Origin: Faecalibacterium sp. UBA1819 | GTDB lineage: Bacteria; Bacillota; Clostridia; Oscillospirales; Ruminococcaceae | Direction of reading: 5' to 3' | Assembly (NCBI GenBank): GCA_002315015.1 | Contig: DCEX01000029.1 | Coordinates: 33,110-97,109, forward strand | Length of the DNA: 64,000 bases | Part shown: one piece after another, positions 53,324 through 62,752 of the stretch | Layout: each line of letters begins with the position of its first letter | How positions within the stretch are numbered: the stretch's first letter is position 1 | Made by a program: the position numbers and the translations under genes | The notes under the pieces: model-generated | Databases searched by the model: none | What the model was told of the DNA's origin: nothing | The model's input: only the letters and a program-made list of their open reading frames with translations

Positions 53324-54229
53324 TTAAATCACCGTTGTTTCCTGCACGAAAGCGCCGCGGTTATCCGCCGCCAAACGGTGCAGGGTAAACGCTTTGGTTG
53401 CCTGTGTTTGTGCCAGCGCCTGCTCGGCGCGGTCAAAAAATGCATCATCCGATGCATCCGCAATGGCCAAAATCGTCGGCCCCGCGCCGGACAAAAACAC
53501 GGCATGTGCCCCAAGCTGCTGGGCCAAAGCAAAAATCTCCTGCCCGCCGGGCACCAACCCCATGCGATATTGCTGGTGCAAACAATCCTTTGTTGCAACA
53601 CTCAGCAGTTCATAGCGCTCCTCGCAAAAGGCCGCGGCCAAAAGCGCCGCACGCGACAAATTGAATACTGCATCTCGATGCGCCACCTGTGCCGGAAGCG
53701 CTGAACGCGCTTTTTTGGTGAGCAGCTTAAAATCTGGAATAAACGCGGCAAAAGCAAGCTTTTCGGAAATATCCTTGCGCACGCTGTAAACACGCCCGGC
53801 ATCATAAGCGGAAACCACGAAGCCGCCCAAGAGAGCGGGAGCCACGTTATCTGGATGGCCTTCCAGCTTTGTGGCAAGGTTTAAAATCTCGTCCGCATCA
53901 AGCGGGTTGCCCAGCAATGTGTTTGCGCCCAGCAGTCCCGCCGCGATACACGCCGAGGAGGAGCCCAGCCCCCGCGCCTGTGGGATTGCGTTCGTTTGCA
54001 CCAGCTTCAACCCGGTAAACGGCTTTCCGCACAGTTCATACAAATGACGGGCCGTTGTATAAATCAAATTGTTTTCCCCAGTGGGAACACGGCTTTTATC
54101 CGCGCTGGAAATATGTACCCCCTCGGCAGGTTCCATTTGCACGGTATTATACATCTGAAGCGCCAGGCCGCACGAGTCAAATCCCGCTCCGATGTTGGCG
54201 CTGGTGGCGGGTACCTTTATTGTTATCAT
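53324..54229 (-). CDS. thrB: homoserine kinase
   Basis: GHMP kinase of 301 residues. VPATSANIGAGFDSCGLAL at the N terminus, ATP loop PQARGLGSSSACIAAGLL and GAGPTILAI near the C terminus. It phosphorylates homoserine for threonine synthesis. ATG 54229 lies seven bases after AAGGGG, better than 54235. Confidence 0.95.
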   Translation of the reverse strand: MITIKVPATSANIGAGFDSCGLALQMYNTVQMEPAEGVHISSADKSRVPTGENNLIYTTARHLYELCGKPFTGLKLVQTNAIPQARGLGSSSACIAAGLLGANTLLGNPLDADEILNLATKLEGHPDNVAPALLGGFVVSAYDAGRVYSVRKDISEKLAFAAFIPDFKLLTKKARSALPAQVAHRDAVFNLSRAALLAAAFCEERYELLSVATKDCLHQQYRMGLVPGGQEIFALAQQLGAHAVFLSGAGPTILAIADASDDAFFDRAEQALAQTQATKAFTLHRLAADNRGAFVQETTVI

Positions 54230-54242
54230 ACGCATTCCCCTT

Positions 54243-55463
54243 TTATTTCGCCAATATCCGCATGGTATTTTCTACGAAAAATCCATTTTTTTCTATTTTT
54301 GCGCAAAAAGCGTCCCACTCCTTGCGGCTCATTGCCTGCGCAATTCCCGCAAACCGGTTTCCCTCGCGCCAAATTTCCCGCACTCCCTCGAGCGCTCCCG
54401 TTCCCTGGCCGCGCAAATACCAGTCGCAAGCGTCGTCACCGCAAAAATATTCGCCCTCCGCAAGCGGCTCGCACGCGCGCCACATCAAGCCTTGATGGAT
54501 GCTATCGCCTTTCACCAGTGCATCCATCACGTCGGCAGCAACCGCACTGGCCGTGGGCAGCTTGCCCGCGCCTTTTCCATAAAACATGACATCGCCCAGC
54601 ATATCGCAGCGCAGCATGACGGCGTTATAAACATCGTTTACCCCTGCAAGCGGGCTTTCGTTGGGAACCGCCATCGGCTCTACGGAAATATCCGGCGATA
54701 ACACATCATTTTCGCATGAAAAACGTGCAATCAGTTTGACCGTGTACTGACGAGCCGCCAGAGCTTTAAAGTCCTCCGGCGTTATGTCACGAATCCCTCT
54801 TACCAAGACATTTTCAGGGTGAATTTCACGGCCCAGCACAAGCGACGACAAAATACAAATTTTGCGCTGTGCGTCCACGCCGTCCACATCGGCCGAAGGG
54901 TCGCGCGTTTCTGCATATCCAAGCGCCTGTGCATGTTTCAGCGCCTCGTCAAAATCATAGCCTTTCTGCGCCATTTCCGTGAGCATAAAATTGGTTGTGC
55001 CGTTGATGATGCCGTAAATATCGGTTACTACATTGGCCGCCAAGGATTCATACAGCGGTGTAATAATCGGCATTCCGCCGCCCACGCTGGCTTCAAACAA
55101 AAAGCAAACGCCTTTTTCCTTGGCAAGCGCGAGCAGTTCCGCACCGTGCACAGCCACCAGCTCTTTGTTGGAAGTAGCGACATGCTTGCCGCTTTCCAGC
55201 GCCGATTTTACATAAAAATAGGCCGGGTTTAAACCGCCGATGGTTTCCACCACCACGCTTACCTCTTCATCGTTCAGCACTGTGTCAATTTCTTTGACAA
55301 AAAGGGCTTCGTCCGGGTGGCCTGAAAAATCACGAATATCGCAAATATATTTTACAGACACTTCTTCTCCGACACGGCGGCAAATGGAAGCTGAATTCGT
55401 GCGCAAAACCTCCAACACGCCGCTTCCTACGGTGCCGAAGCCTAAAATTGCTACTTTCGCCAT
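54243..55463 (-). CDS. hom: homoserine dehydrogenase
   Basis: 406 residues. NAD(P) loop ILGFGTVGSGVLEV, VATSNKELVAVHG, substrate region GGGMPIITPL and the family signature GYAETRDPSADVDGVDAQRK. A C-terminal ACT-like domain is short. It reduces aspartate semialdehyde to homoserine. Confidence 0.96.
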   Translation of the reverse strand: MAKVAILGFGTVGSGVLEVLRTNSASICRRVGEEVSVKYICDIRDFSGHPDEALFVKEIDTVLNDEEVSVVVETIGGLNPAYFYVKSALESGKHVATSNKELVAVHGAELLALAKEKGVCFLFEASVGGGMPIITPLYESLAANVVTDIYGIINGTTNFMLTEMAQKGYDFDEALKHAQALGYAETRDPSADVDGVDAQRKICILSSLVLGREIHPENVLVRGIRDITPEDFKALAARQYTVKLIARFSCENDVLSPDISVEPMAVPNESPLAGVNDVYNAVMLRCDMLGDVMFYGKGAGKLPTASAVAADVMDALVKGDSIHQGLMWRACEPLAEGEYFCGDDACDWYLRGQGTGALEGVREIWREGNRFAGIAQAMSRKEWDAFCAKIEKNGFFVENTMRILAK

Positions 55464-55493
55464 TGGAATTCCCCCTCTTTTATTCCATGCTGT

Positions 55494-55922
55494 TTATATT
55501 GTGCTGCGTCGAACATCCACCACGGTTCGATGGGTGCGCAGCCGCCCTAAAAGCTGTTCCACTTCCATGTGCATCTGACCGGTTCGAAGCGCTACGGAAA
55601 CCTGCGCCGTTCCGTTTTCCGGCATGGACTGGTTAATGGTTACAACAGAAGCACCGGCGCGATACATTTCTTCCAAAAAGTTGTGCAAAGCGCCCGACTC
55701 ATCTAAAAGTGTTGCCGTTACGGTTGTAACGTCACGGCTGCTGTCCGCATCAAAAATGCTGTCCTTATACTTATAAAAGGCACTGCGCGAAATACCCGCC
55801 TGCTTGACGGCGGCGGAAATATTCTTTGCCGCCCCACTGGCTAAAAGCTCCTTGGCCTTCAGCACAGACAGAAATACTTCCGGCAAAACTTCGGCATCCA
55901 CCAGTAAAAAACGTTTTTCCAT
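55494..55922 (-). CDS. ACT domain protein (PheB/UPF0735 type)
   Basis: 142 residues. A helix-turn-helix-like N terminus (AAVKQAGISRSAFYKYKDSIF) is followed by an ACT domain. Matches the UPF0735/PheB group, small regulators often beside hom. A role in sensing an aspartate-family amino acid is inferred. ATG 55922 follows GGGAGG by five bases. Confidence 0.88.
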   Translation of the reverse strand: MEKRFLLVDAEVLPEVFLSVLKAKELLASGAAKNISAAVKQAGISRSAFYKYKDSIFDADSSRDVTTVTATLLDESGALHNFLEEMYRAGASVVTINQSMPENGTAQVSVALRTGQMHMEVEQLLGRLRTHRTVVDVRRSTI

Positions 55923-56061
55923 GTCTGCCTCCCATTCATTCCATCTCCCGCTTTGCTGCCCGTTTTCAGCAGCTTTTGATTCAACCAAACGGCAAAGACT
56001 TTGCTGCCGTTTCTATTGTCCACCGCATTCTTTCGCGCTGCGGTGATTGGGAATTGCTGTT

Positions 56062-56090
56062 ATCATAACATGTTGTCCTGGGAAAAACAA
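56062..56090 (-). promoter_or_regulatory. threonine-pathway operon promoter
   Basis: TTGTTT (56085-56090), 17-bp spacer, TATGAT (56062-56067) on the minus strand, giving a leader of about 130 nt. Confidence 0.55.
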
Positions 56091-56251
56091 GCGTTTTTGC
56101 GTGGAATGCATTATTTTTAGTTTTTTTCAACAATTCACTCAAGTAAATAGTTAAAATATTTCGGCGTTTTTGCATTCAATTGTCTTTTCCAGAAAAACAA
56201 CTTATGATTTCCCCAAAAACGCTCTTTCATCCCATCCGTTCCCAAACAAAC

Positions 56252-56303
56252 AAAACAGGCGCTTTTGAAAGCGGTACATCCACTTTCAAAAGCGCCTGTT
56301 TTT
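56252..56303. terminator. terminator after the PBP gene
   Basis: A 20-bp perfect stem (56252-56271 with 56283-56302) with an 11-base loop; A-run and T-run flank it. Confidence 0.85.
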
Positions 56304-56336
56304 ATCATTTTGAATTCATTGCCCTGCCGCGAAGCC

Positions 56337-58706
56337 TTATGCCGCAGGTGCTGCCGCTGCATGGCCGGTACACGTCAGACGTTCCTCCGAAGCCTTGTAG
56401 TAACCGGTTGCTGTCGGACAGCCCGCAGCCGGGGCCAAACCGGTTTGCGTACAGTAAGCGCCCTGTACCACACTTTCCGGCATATCCCATGTTTTCACGG
56501 GATACTTCGCCTCGTTTGCGTTCAGCGTCGACTCCATCAGCTCTTTCCAAGCGCCCGCACCCGGATGCTTATGATAAGCCGGGTTATAGGCCTGCATCAA
56601 ATGCTCGTTACCGGAGTCATAGCCCCACCAGAACGCAGTGCAGTAATACGGCGTCAAACCGACAAACCAGATGTCCTTATTGTTGTTGGAGGTACCCGTT
56701 TTACCAACACTCTCCATACCGCGGATATCTGCCGCATAACGATTTGCCGTACCGCCCGCATCCGTCATAACGCCTTTCAGCAAACGGTTCATAATATAGG
56801 CTGTATCTTCACCAATCGCTTGGACGGTGTAAATATCTTTTTCCAAAATGACATTGCCCATATAGTCCTCAACGGTCGTGTAGCTGTGCAGATTAGTAAA
56901 GCGTCCGCCGTCGCCATACATCATGTAGGCGCCAGCCAGCTCATATGCGCTCATACCGTTCGTCATGGAGCCCAGCACCAACGGAGCTAAGTCGCGGTCC
57001 GACTCGACCAGCGTAGAGATGTTCAAGGTATCAACGCAGAAATCATACATATTATCTACGTCGACAATCTGACCCACACGCACAGCAATGGTATTCAAAG
57101 ACTTTTTAATCGCTGTATAAACCGTTGTCGGCTGGTGGGTGTAAGTGCCATCGTAGTTTTTCGGCCATTGTTTTGTGCCGCCCCGCCCGTCCGGAATCGT
57201 CAAGGGGTCATCCGGGAAGGTTGAGCTGTAATCGGCATAGCCGTACTCAATCGCCAAGGGATAAGCCGCCACGCCTTTCATGGTAGAACCCACTTGACGC
57301 ACACTCTTAATCGCACGGTTCAAAGCTCTGTCTTTTGTTTTTTGACCCAATCCGCCTACGACTGCGCAAAGCTCGCCGTTATAGTTCACAGAAACAGCGG
57401 ATGCTTGTGTCGTTTCCATCACAGGGTTTCCCGCTTTGTCAAACTCCAGCTCGCCGCTCGGCGTAACCTTTTGCGTTTCATGCGCCGGCCAATACTGTCC
57501 TTCAGAGAAGATACGCTGCATCTGCTGCTGCAAATCCGGCTGCACTGTCGAGAAGATGCGCAGACCCTTTGTGTAGAAATCGAGGGTGGCTTGATCTTCG
57601 GTATAATTTTCGCGATTGTAGGGGTTTTCCTCGAGCAAATCCTGGATAACCTCAGCAATCAAAGCATCAACAAACCAGTCGTTGTTTGACGTAACCGCGG
57701 CATCCTCACTCTTCTGCTCCTCATACAGCGTCAGCGGTTCTGCCACTGCCGCCTCATAAGCAGCTTGGTCGGGATTGCCGTTCTCGTCCACAATATAGCC
57801 CTGCTCAAACATATTGGCAAGCACCTTATTGCGGCGCACCAAATGCTTTTCGGGGCTGCTGTACGGGTTGTACTCTGTGGGGTTATTCGTAATCGAAGCG
57901 ATCGTTGCACACTGTGCCAATGTCAGCGGCTCCACGCCGTTGGCAATGTTTTTCTCATCGCCTGCATTCTTGTTGAAATAACGGTTGGCACCCATTTCCA
58001 CGCCGCCGATATTGCCGGTCAAGTCAATGGTGTTAAGGTATGCCTCCATAATCTCATCTTTAGAATAGCGGCTGTTCAAGCCCATTGCGCGGAAAATCTC
58101 ACGGAACTTACGCAGGTAGCCTTCCCAGCCGGTATCGGCATCCTCACCCGTCAGGTTCTTAATCAGTTGCTGGTTAATGGTAGAAGCACCCTGCTTGTTG
58201 CCGCGCAGATAACTGCCCGTAATTTTGTAGGCCAGCTCATTGAGCACCGAGTAAATGGTACGTTTTAAGTTAAAGCCGGAGTGTGTGTAGAACGACTGGT
58301 CCTCAATCGCCACAAAAGCGTGTTCGAGGTCGTCGCTGATGTCGGCCAGCGACACCCAGATACGGCTTTCGGTCGGGCTGTCCAGCTGTTGGTATTCGGG
58401 CCACGTCTCCTGCCCGGTCACCGGGTCTACTTCCTTATAGTAAACAATACTTGTGTAAGCCAAGGCCAGCTCATCCAAGTCAAAAATTTCGGCATCATTG
58501 GCGGTTGCCTTGACAACATATAAGCTCAACAATACGCTTACCACCGAACCGCCGATAATGCCAATGCAAAGGCACACGGCGATAAAGCGGAAAAAGCCGA
58601 ACAAAATGCGCAAACCAAGGCTGCGTTTTTTAGGTTCTGCGGGCTGTTTCTCCCTACGGCTGCGGGTGTTGTCCTGCGCGCCGGTTTTCTTATTTTGCGT
58701 TTTTAT
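56337..58706 (-). CDS. class A penicillin-binding protein
   Basis: Bifunctional peptidoglycan synthase. A basic tail of about 32 residues and a membrane anchor (about 35-65) precede the GT51 transglycosylase domain (EDQSFYTHSGFN, QGASTINQQLIKNL) and the transpeptidase with STMK in QVGSTMKGVAAYP, SLN and VGKTGTS. No ATG, GTG or TTG lies near the only good Shine-Dalgarno site (AGGAGGG); an ATA at 58706 or ATC at 58709 does, with 5-8 bases spacing. A TTG at 58613 has no ribosome binding site and would remove the basic tail. The frame is open throughout, so I propose the rare start. Confidence 0.9.
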   Translation of the reverse strand: MKTQNKKTGAQDNTRSRREKQPAEPKKRSLGLRILFGFFRFIAVCLCIGIIGGSVVSVLLSLYVVKATANDAEIFDLDELALAYTSIVYYKEVDPVTGQETWPEYQQLDSPTESRIWVSLADISDDLEHAFVAIEDQSFYTHSGFNLKRTIYSVLNELAYKITGSYLRGNKQGASTINQQLIKNLTGEDADTGWEGYLRKFREIFRAMGLNSRYSKDEIMEAYLNTIDLTGNIGGVEMGANRYFNKNAGDEKNIANGVEPLTLAQCATIASITNNPTEYNPYSSPEKHLVRRNKVLANMFEQGYIVDENGNPDQAAYEAAVAEPLTLYEEQKSEDAAVTSNNDWFVDALIAEVIQDLLEENPYNRENYTEDQATLDFYTKGLRIFSTVQPDLQQQMQRIFSEGQYWPAHETQKVTPSGELEFDKAGNPVMETTQASAVSVNYNGELCAVVGGLGQKTKDRALNRAIKSVRQVGSTMKGVAAYPLAIEYGYADYSSTFPDDPLTIPDGRGGTKQWPKNYDGTYTHQPTTVYTAIKKSLNTIAVRVGQIVDVDNMYDFCVDTLNISTLVESDRDLAPLVLGSMTNGMSAYELAGAYMMYGDGGRFTNLHSYTTVEDYMGNVILEKDIYTVQAIGEDTAYIMNRLLKGVMTDAGGTANRYAADIRGMESVGKTGTSNNNKDIWFVGLTPYYCTAFWWGYDSGNEHLMQAYNPAYHKHPGAGAWKELMESTLNANEAKYPVKTWDMPESVVQGAYCTQTGLAPAAGCPTATGYYKASEERLTCTGHAAAAPAA

Positions 58707-58774
58707 GATGACTCCCTCCTGAAACGGTAAACTGAACCACTATCGTAACCTGAAAAGCGGCTGAAACATCCTCA

Positions 58775-59140
58775 TTACTTTTTGGCAGGAATAATTTCCA
58801 GCCAGTAGCCGTCTGGGTCTGCGATAAAATAAATTCCCATTGCTTTATTCTCGTAGCAAATGCAGTTCATCTCTTTGTGAAGCGCATAAGCGGCCTCAAA
58901 ATCTTCTGTTTCAAAGGCAAGATGAAACTCGTTTTCGCCAAGGTCATAGGGCTTTGTTCTGTCTTTGAGCCAAGTGAGCTCCAGCTGATGCTGAGTAAGG
59001 CCATCGCCCAGGTAAATCAGCGTGAACTCGGGCTTTTCCTTGCGGCGCACTTCCTTTAGGCCGAGTGCCTTTTCGTAAAAAGCAAGGCTTTTTTCTAAGT
59101 CCAGCACGTTGATGTTATTATGTACAAACCGAAAGCTCAT
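58775..59140 (-). CDS. VOC/glyoxalase I family protein
   Basis: 121 residues with two beta-alpha-beta-beta-beta units. FRFVHNNINVLDLEKSLAFYEKALGLKEV opens it and GIYFIADPDGYWLEII closes it, with metal ligands likely at His7, Glu (HQLELTW), His (FHLAFE) and the terminal Glu. Closest to lactoylglutathione lyase; the thiol cofactor in a Clostridium is uncertain. Confidence 0.88.
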   Translation of the reverse strand: MSFRFVHNNINVLDLEKSLAFYEKALGLKEVRRKEKPEFTLIYLGDGLTQHQLELTWLKDRTKPYDLGENEFHLAFETEDFEAAYALHKEMNCICYENKAMGIYFIADPDGYWLEIIPAKK

Positions 59141-59311
59141 AAAACAGCACCCCACATAAAATTGTCCCCTGCGGCACAATGCGCACGAGATTTCTCAAGA
59201 TATTATAGTCGATTTAGAAATCTATTGCAAGAAAAATGGTGTAAAAATTGAATTTCCCTTCCAAATTTCACCTTTTTGTCATTTGCTTTTTGATTTGCGC
59301 CGAAGAAAAAA

Positions 59312-59340
59312 TTGCAAATCGGCTTTTGATATATTATAAT
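59312..59340 (+). promoter_or_regulatory. fkbH cassette promoter
   Basis: TTGCAA (59312-59317), 17-bp spacer, TATAAT (59335-59340). The 290-bp gap after the glyoxalase gene holds nothing else. Confidence 0.7.
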
Positions 59341-59431
59341 GTTATGCAGTACAAACCTTCGCCATTCCGTGCAGCCAGCCGGGCAAAGGTGCGTTCTGAA
59401 CACTTTACAACGCAAGGCAGGAGGAACCAAC

Positions 59432-61210
59432 GTGACACCTTTTGACTATCCGTATGATTGCGATGTCATTTTACAGAAAAAGCGCCGCCTTCGCCGTGAG
59501 CTTTTGACACAAAGCGGTTTAATTCCCAAAAAAATTGCGATTTTAAGCGGCTCTACCATTGGAGAAATCAAACCGATCTTAGAGCTTTTTTTGCTTCACC
59601 ACGGCATTCAGCCGGATTTTTACGAGGGCGAATATGCCCGCTACTATGAAAACGCTGTTTTTGATGACGGCAGTCTGCGTGCTTTTGCCCCCGATATTAT
59701 TTATGTTCACACCACCGTGCAGAACTTATCGGGTCTTCCCTGCCCTGCCGACAGCGATGTAGAGGCCGAAGAAAAGCTGGCCGCCGAGGTTCTCCGCTGG
59801 CAAAGCTTTTGGGATGCCTGCTGCTCCATGGGCGCCATTGTGATTCAAAATAACTTTGAATTTCCGAATGTGCGCGTCATGGGCAGCTTTGAAGCGGTAG
59901 ACCGGCGCGGCGCCGTGCGCTTTGTGCGCCGCATGAACGAAGCATTGGCGCGTTACGCCGAAGCACATCGCGGCTTTTTAGTCAACGACATCAATTATCT
60001 TGCCGCAGAGCTCGGCCTTGACCATTGGTTTTCGCCCACCATGTGGTATGCCTATCAGTACGCGCTGGACTTGTCCGCCGTACCCGCTCTTTGCGCAAGC
60101 ATTGCCAATATCATCAAAAGCCTTTACGGCAAAAACAAAAAAAGCATTGCTTGCGATTTGGACAATACGCTTTGGGGCGGCGTGATTGGCGATGACGGCG
60201 TACAGGGCATTCAGCTGGGCGAAGAAAGCCCCTCCGGCCGTGCCTTTACTGCGCTTCAGCGCTATTTAAAGCTGGTTTCGCAAACCGGCGTACTGCTGAA
60301 CGTCAACAGCAAAAACGAAGCCGAAATTGCCAAAAGCGGTTTTTCCCGCCCGGAAAGCGTGCTGCACGAAGAAGATTTCATATGCTTTACCGCAAACTGG
60401 CAGCCCAAGGACGAAAACCTTGCTCAGATGGCCTCTCAGCTGAATCTGCTGCCGGAAAGCTTCGTCTTTTTGGATGATAACCCCGCCGAGCGTGAAATTG
60501 TGCGCCGCCGCTTTCCTCAAACGGCTGTGCCTGAGCTGACCGAACCGGAACACTATGTCCACACACTGGCACGCAGCGGCTATTTTGAGGTTACGTCTTT
60601 GTCGGCGGATGACAAAAAGCGTTCGGAGATGTACCGCGAAAACGCCCAGCGCGCACAGGCGCAGGCCGCGTTCAGCGATTACAGCGACTATCTTCGCAGC
60701 TTGGAAATGAAAGCCGTAATTGCCCCGTTCGACACAGCACATGCGGCGCGAATCACCCAGCTGATGAATAAAACCAACCAATTCAATTTAACCACACGCC
60801 GCTACACGGATGCCGAGGTTTCCGCGTGTATGAGTGATGGCAATACGCTTACCCTTTACGCTTCTTTAGCAGACCGCTTTGGCGACAACGGAATTGTCAG
60901 TGCGCTCATTGGCCGTGTGCAAGACGGCATTTTGACCATTGAGGAATGGGTGATGAGCTGCCGCGTGTTTAAGCGCGACTTGGAGCTGGCGGTGTTCGAC
61001 GCTCTTATCGCATACTGCCGCACTCATAACATCACAAGCATCGAAGGCGACTATCTGCCCACAGCCAAAAACGCTTATGTTCGCACCCTTTATCCGACAT
61101 TGGGCTTTTCGCAAACTGCCGAAAGCGAAGAAGGCACACATTATCGTTTTGACATCCCTGCCGAAAGCGCACCGCTTTGCGGCGTAATTGAGGTTACATC
61201 ACTTTTATAA
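59432..61210 (+). CDS. FkbH-like HAD-IIIC glyceryl-ACP synthase
   Basis: 592 residues. An SGNH-like N-terminal region (AILSGSTIGEI to about 230) precedes a HAD-IIIC domain with catalytic DLDNT (Asp242, Asp244) and FLDDNPAERE, then a GNAT-like C-terminal domain. FkbH enzymes take 1,3-bisphosphoglycerate, remove phosphate and load glycerate on an acyl carrier protein. The GTG at 59432 lies seven bases after AGGAGG. First gene of a five-gene cassette with an ACP. Confidence 0.88.
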   Translation: MTPFDYPYDCDVILQKKRRLRRELLTQSGLIPKKIAILSGSTIGEIKPILELFLLHHGIQPDFYEGEYARYYENAVFDDGSLRAFAPDIIYVHTTVQNLSGLPCPADSDVEAEEKLAAEVLRWQSFWDACCSMGAIVIQNNFEFPNVRVMGSFEAVDRRGAVRFVRRMNEALARYAEAHRGFLVNDINYLAAELGLDHWFSPTMWYAYQYALDLSAVPALCASIANIIKSLYGKNKKSIACDLDNTLWGGVIGDDGVQGIQLGEESPSGRAFTALQRYLKLVSQTGVLLNVNSKNEAEIAKSGFSRPESVLHEEDFICFTANWQPKDENLAQMASQLNLLPESFVFLDDNPAEREIVRRRFPQTAVPELTEPEHYVHTLARSGYFEVTSLSADDKKRSEMYRENAQRAQAQAAFSDYSDYLRSLEMKAVIAPFDTAHAARITQLMNKTNQFNLTTRRYTDAEVSACMSDGNTLTLYASLADRFGDNGIVSALIGRVQDGILTIEEWVMSCRVFKRDLELAVFDALIAYCRTHNITSIEGDYLPTAKNAYVRTLYPTLGFSQTAESEEGTHYRFDIPAESAPLCGVIEVTSLL

Positions 61211-61239
61211 GTTTTTCAAATAGAAAGGAATTATGACAA

Positions 61240-61485
61240 ATGACACACGAAGCATTGATGAGCGATATCCAAGACATTTTCCGCGATAATTTTGACGATG
61301 ATTCTCTCGTCATCACCCGTGAAACCACGGCAGATGACATTGAGGATTGGGACAGCTTAGAGCAAATCAACTTGCTGACGGCAATGGAAAAGAAATTTGG
61401 TATTAAATTTACGCTGGACGATGTCCGCGGTTTGGCAAACGTCGGTGACATGGCCGATTTGATTGTTCGCTTAAAAGGCGAATAA
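61240..61485 (+). CDS. acyl carrier protein
   Basis: 81 residues, acidic, with the phosphopantetheine serine in DWDSLEQIN (Ser39). The DSL motif and length fit a stand-alone ACP of secondary or surface-modification pathways rather than fatty-acid AcpP (GADSLDTVE). It follows fkbH by 29 bp, so it is the likely glyceryl carrier. Confidence 0.92.
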   Translation: MTHEALMSDIQDIFRDNFDDDSLVITRETTADDIEDWDSLEQINLLTAMEKKFGIKFTLDDVRGLANVGDMADLIVRLKGE

Positions 61486-61504
61486 GCGCGAAAGAAATAA
61501 GCAA

Positions 61505-61545
61505 AGGGGCAGCGCTGTATCCTTTTGACAGTGCTGCCCCTCTTT
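61505..61545 (+). terminator. hairpin between ACP and MaoC genes
   Basis: AGGGGCAGCGCTGT pairs with ACAGTGCTGCCCCT with one wobble, followed by CTTTC only. Probably attenuates rather than stops, raising ACP and FkbH over the downstream enzymes. Confidence 0.55.
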
Positions 61546-61589
61546 CAAAATTACAAATAATCAGCGTCTTGGCTGAAAAAAGGAGTTTT

Positions 61590-62006
61590 ATGAATCACTA
61601 TACTTTATCAGAGCTATCCCCCGGTTTGTCGGCTGAATTTTCCTACACAGTTACCGAGGAAGCAATGGAGCTGTTTTATCGGCTGACCGGGGACAACAGC
61701 CCTATCCATATAGATGCCGAATATGCCGCGCAGCGCGGATACGAAAACCGCGTTATGTACGGGATGCTCGGCGCTTCCCTGTTTTCTACGCTGGCCGGTG
61801 TTTACCTGCCGGGCGAACACTGTCTGCTGCACAGCGTTGAGTGCAAATTTGCAAAGCCCGTTTTGCTGGGAGAAACGCTGACGGTTCGCGGCGAAATTGC
61901 CGAGGTAAACGAAACCTTTCGGGAAGTTACCATCAAAGGAACCATTTTAAACGCCGAAGGAAAAAAGGTGACGCGCGCCGTCATCAAGGCAGGCGTAGCC
62001 AAGTAA
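61590..62006 (+). CDS. MaoC-like hot-dog dehydratase
   Basis: 138 residues, hot-dog fold. The hydratase motif reads LTGDNSPIHIDAEYAAQRGYENRVMYGMLG, with the Asp and His catalytic pair of (R)-specific enoyl hydratases. It would hydrate or dehydrate an acyl-ACP or acyl-CoA. AAGGAG lies four bases before the ATG at 61590. Confidence 0.88.
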   Translation: MNHYTLSELSPGLSAEFSYTVTEEAMELFYRLTGDNSPIHIDAEYAAQRGYENRVMYGMLGASLFSTLAGVYLPGEHCLLHSVECKFAKPVLLGETLTVRGEIAEVNETFREVTIKGTILNAEGKKVTRAVIKAGVAK

Positions 62007-62020
62007 AAAAGGAGGAGCGT

Positions 62021-62752
62021 ATGAGCATTTACCTGATTACCGGCGCCACCAGTGACGTAGGCTGCCATTTAATTGATTCCTTGGTTGGCCCGGAGGATAC
62101 CGTGATTGCACAGGGATGCGGCGATTTAAAGCAATTGGCTCCCCTGTGCCAAAAATTCCCGGGACAAATTCACACCTATGACGTCAATCTTTCCGATGAT
62201 GCCGCTGTGGATGTGTTCATTGAGCATGTGCGGGAGCGTTTCGGCGCGCCGACCCACTTTGTCCATTTGCCGGCGCTGCGCGTTGTAAATACCAAGTTTA
62301 AAAACTTTAATTTTGAGCGGTTTGAAGCGGATTTTCAGGTACAGGTTCACAGTGCACTGCGCCTTTGCCATGCTTTTCTTCCTGCAATGGCAAAAGCACA
62401 TTTTGGGCGTGTTGTCTTTATGCTGACAAGTTATGTAGTGGGAGTTCCGCCTAAAAATACGGCAGCTTATGTCACGGCCAAACACGCCTTGCTGGGACTT
62501 GCCAAAAGCTTGTGCGCAGACTATGCTCCCTTCGGCGTAACGGTAAACTGTGTGGCACCGTATATGATGGAAACCAAATTCCTTTCGGACACACCCGACC
62601 TTGTTGTACAAATGTCGGCGGAGGCCAACCCCATGAAGCGCAATGCGCGTGTGGAAGATGTCGTACCCGCCATCCGTTTCCTGCTCAGTGACGAAGCCGG
62701 CTTTATCTCCGGCGTCACCCTGCCCATTACAGGAGGTGCGGCTATTTTATGA
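62021..62752 (+). CDS. short-chain dehydrogenase/reductase
   Basis: 243 residues, SDR fold. Cofactor loop TGATSDVG, catalytic YVTAK and a serine in MLTSYVVG; C-terminal GFISGVTLPITGGAAIL is FabG-like. It may reduce a 3-ketoacyl intermediate or a sugar. AAAGGAGG precedes the ATG. Its stop overlaps the next start as ATGA. Confidence 0.9.
   Translation: MSIYLITGATSDVGCHLIDSLVGPEDTVIAQGCGDLKQLAPLCQKFPGQIHTYDVNLSDDAAVDVFIEHVRERFGAPTHFVHLPALRVVNTKFKNFNFERFEADFQVQVHSALRLCHAFLPAMAKAHFGRVVFMLTSYVVGVPPKNTAAYVTAKHALLGLAKSLCADYAPFGVTVNCVAPYMMETKFLSDTPDLVVQMSAEANPMKRNARVEDVVPAIRFLLSDEAGFISGVTLPITGGAAIL

Larger units (their letters stand above)
55923..56336. other. intergenic region ACT gene/PBP gene
   Basis: 414 bp with no gene. 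It holds the threonine-operon promoter (56062-56090), AT-rich spacer and the PBP terminator (56252-56303). No T-box or riboswitch signature seen. Confidence 0.6.
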
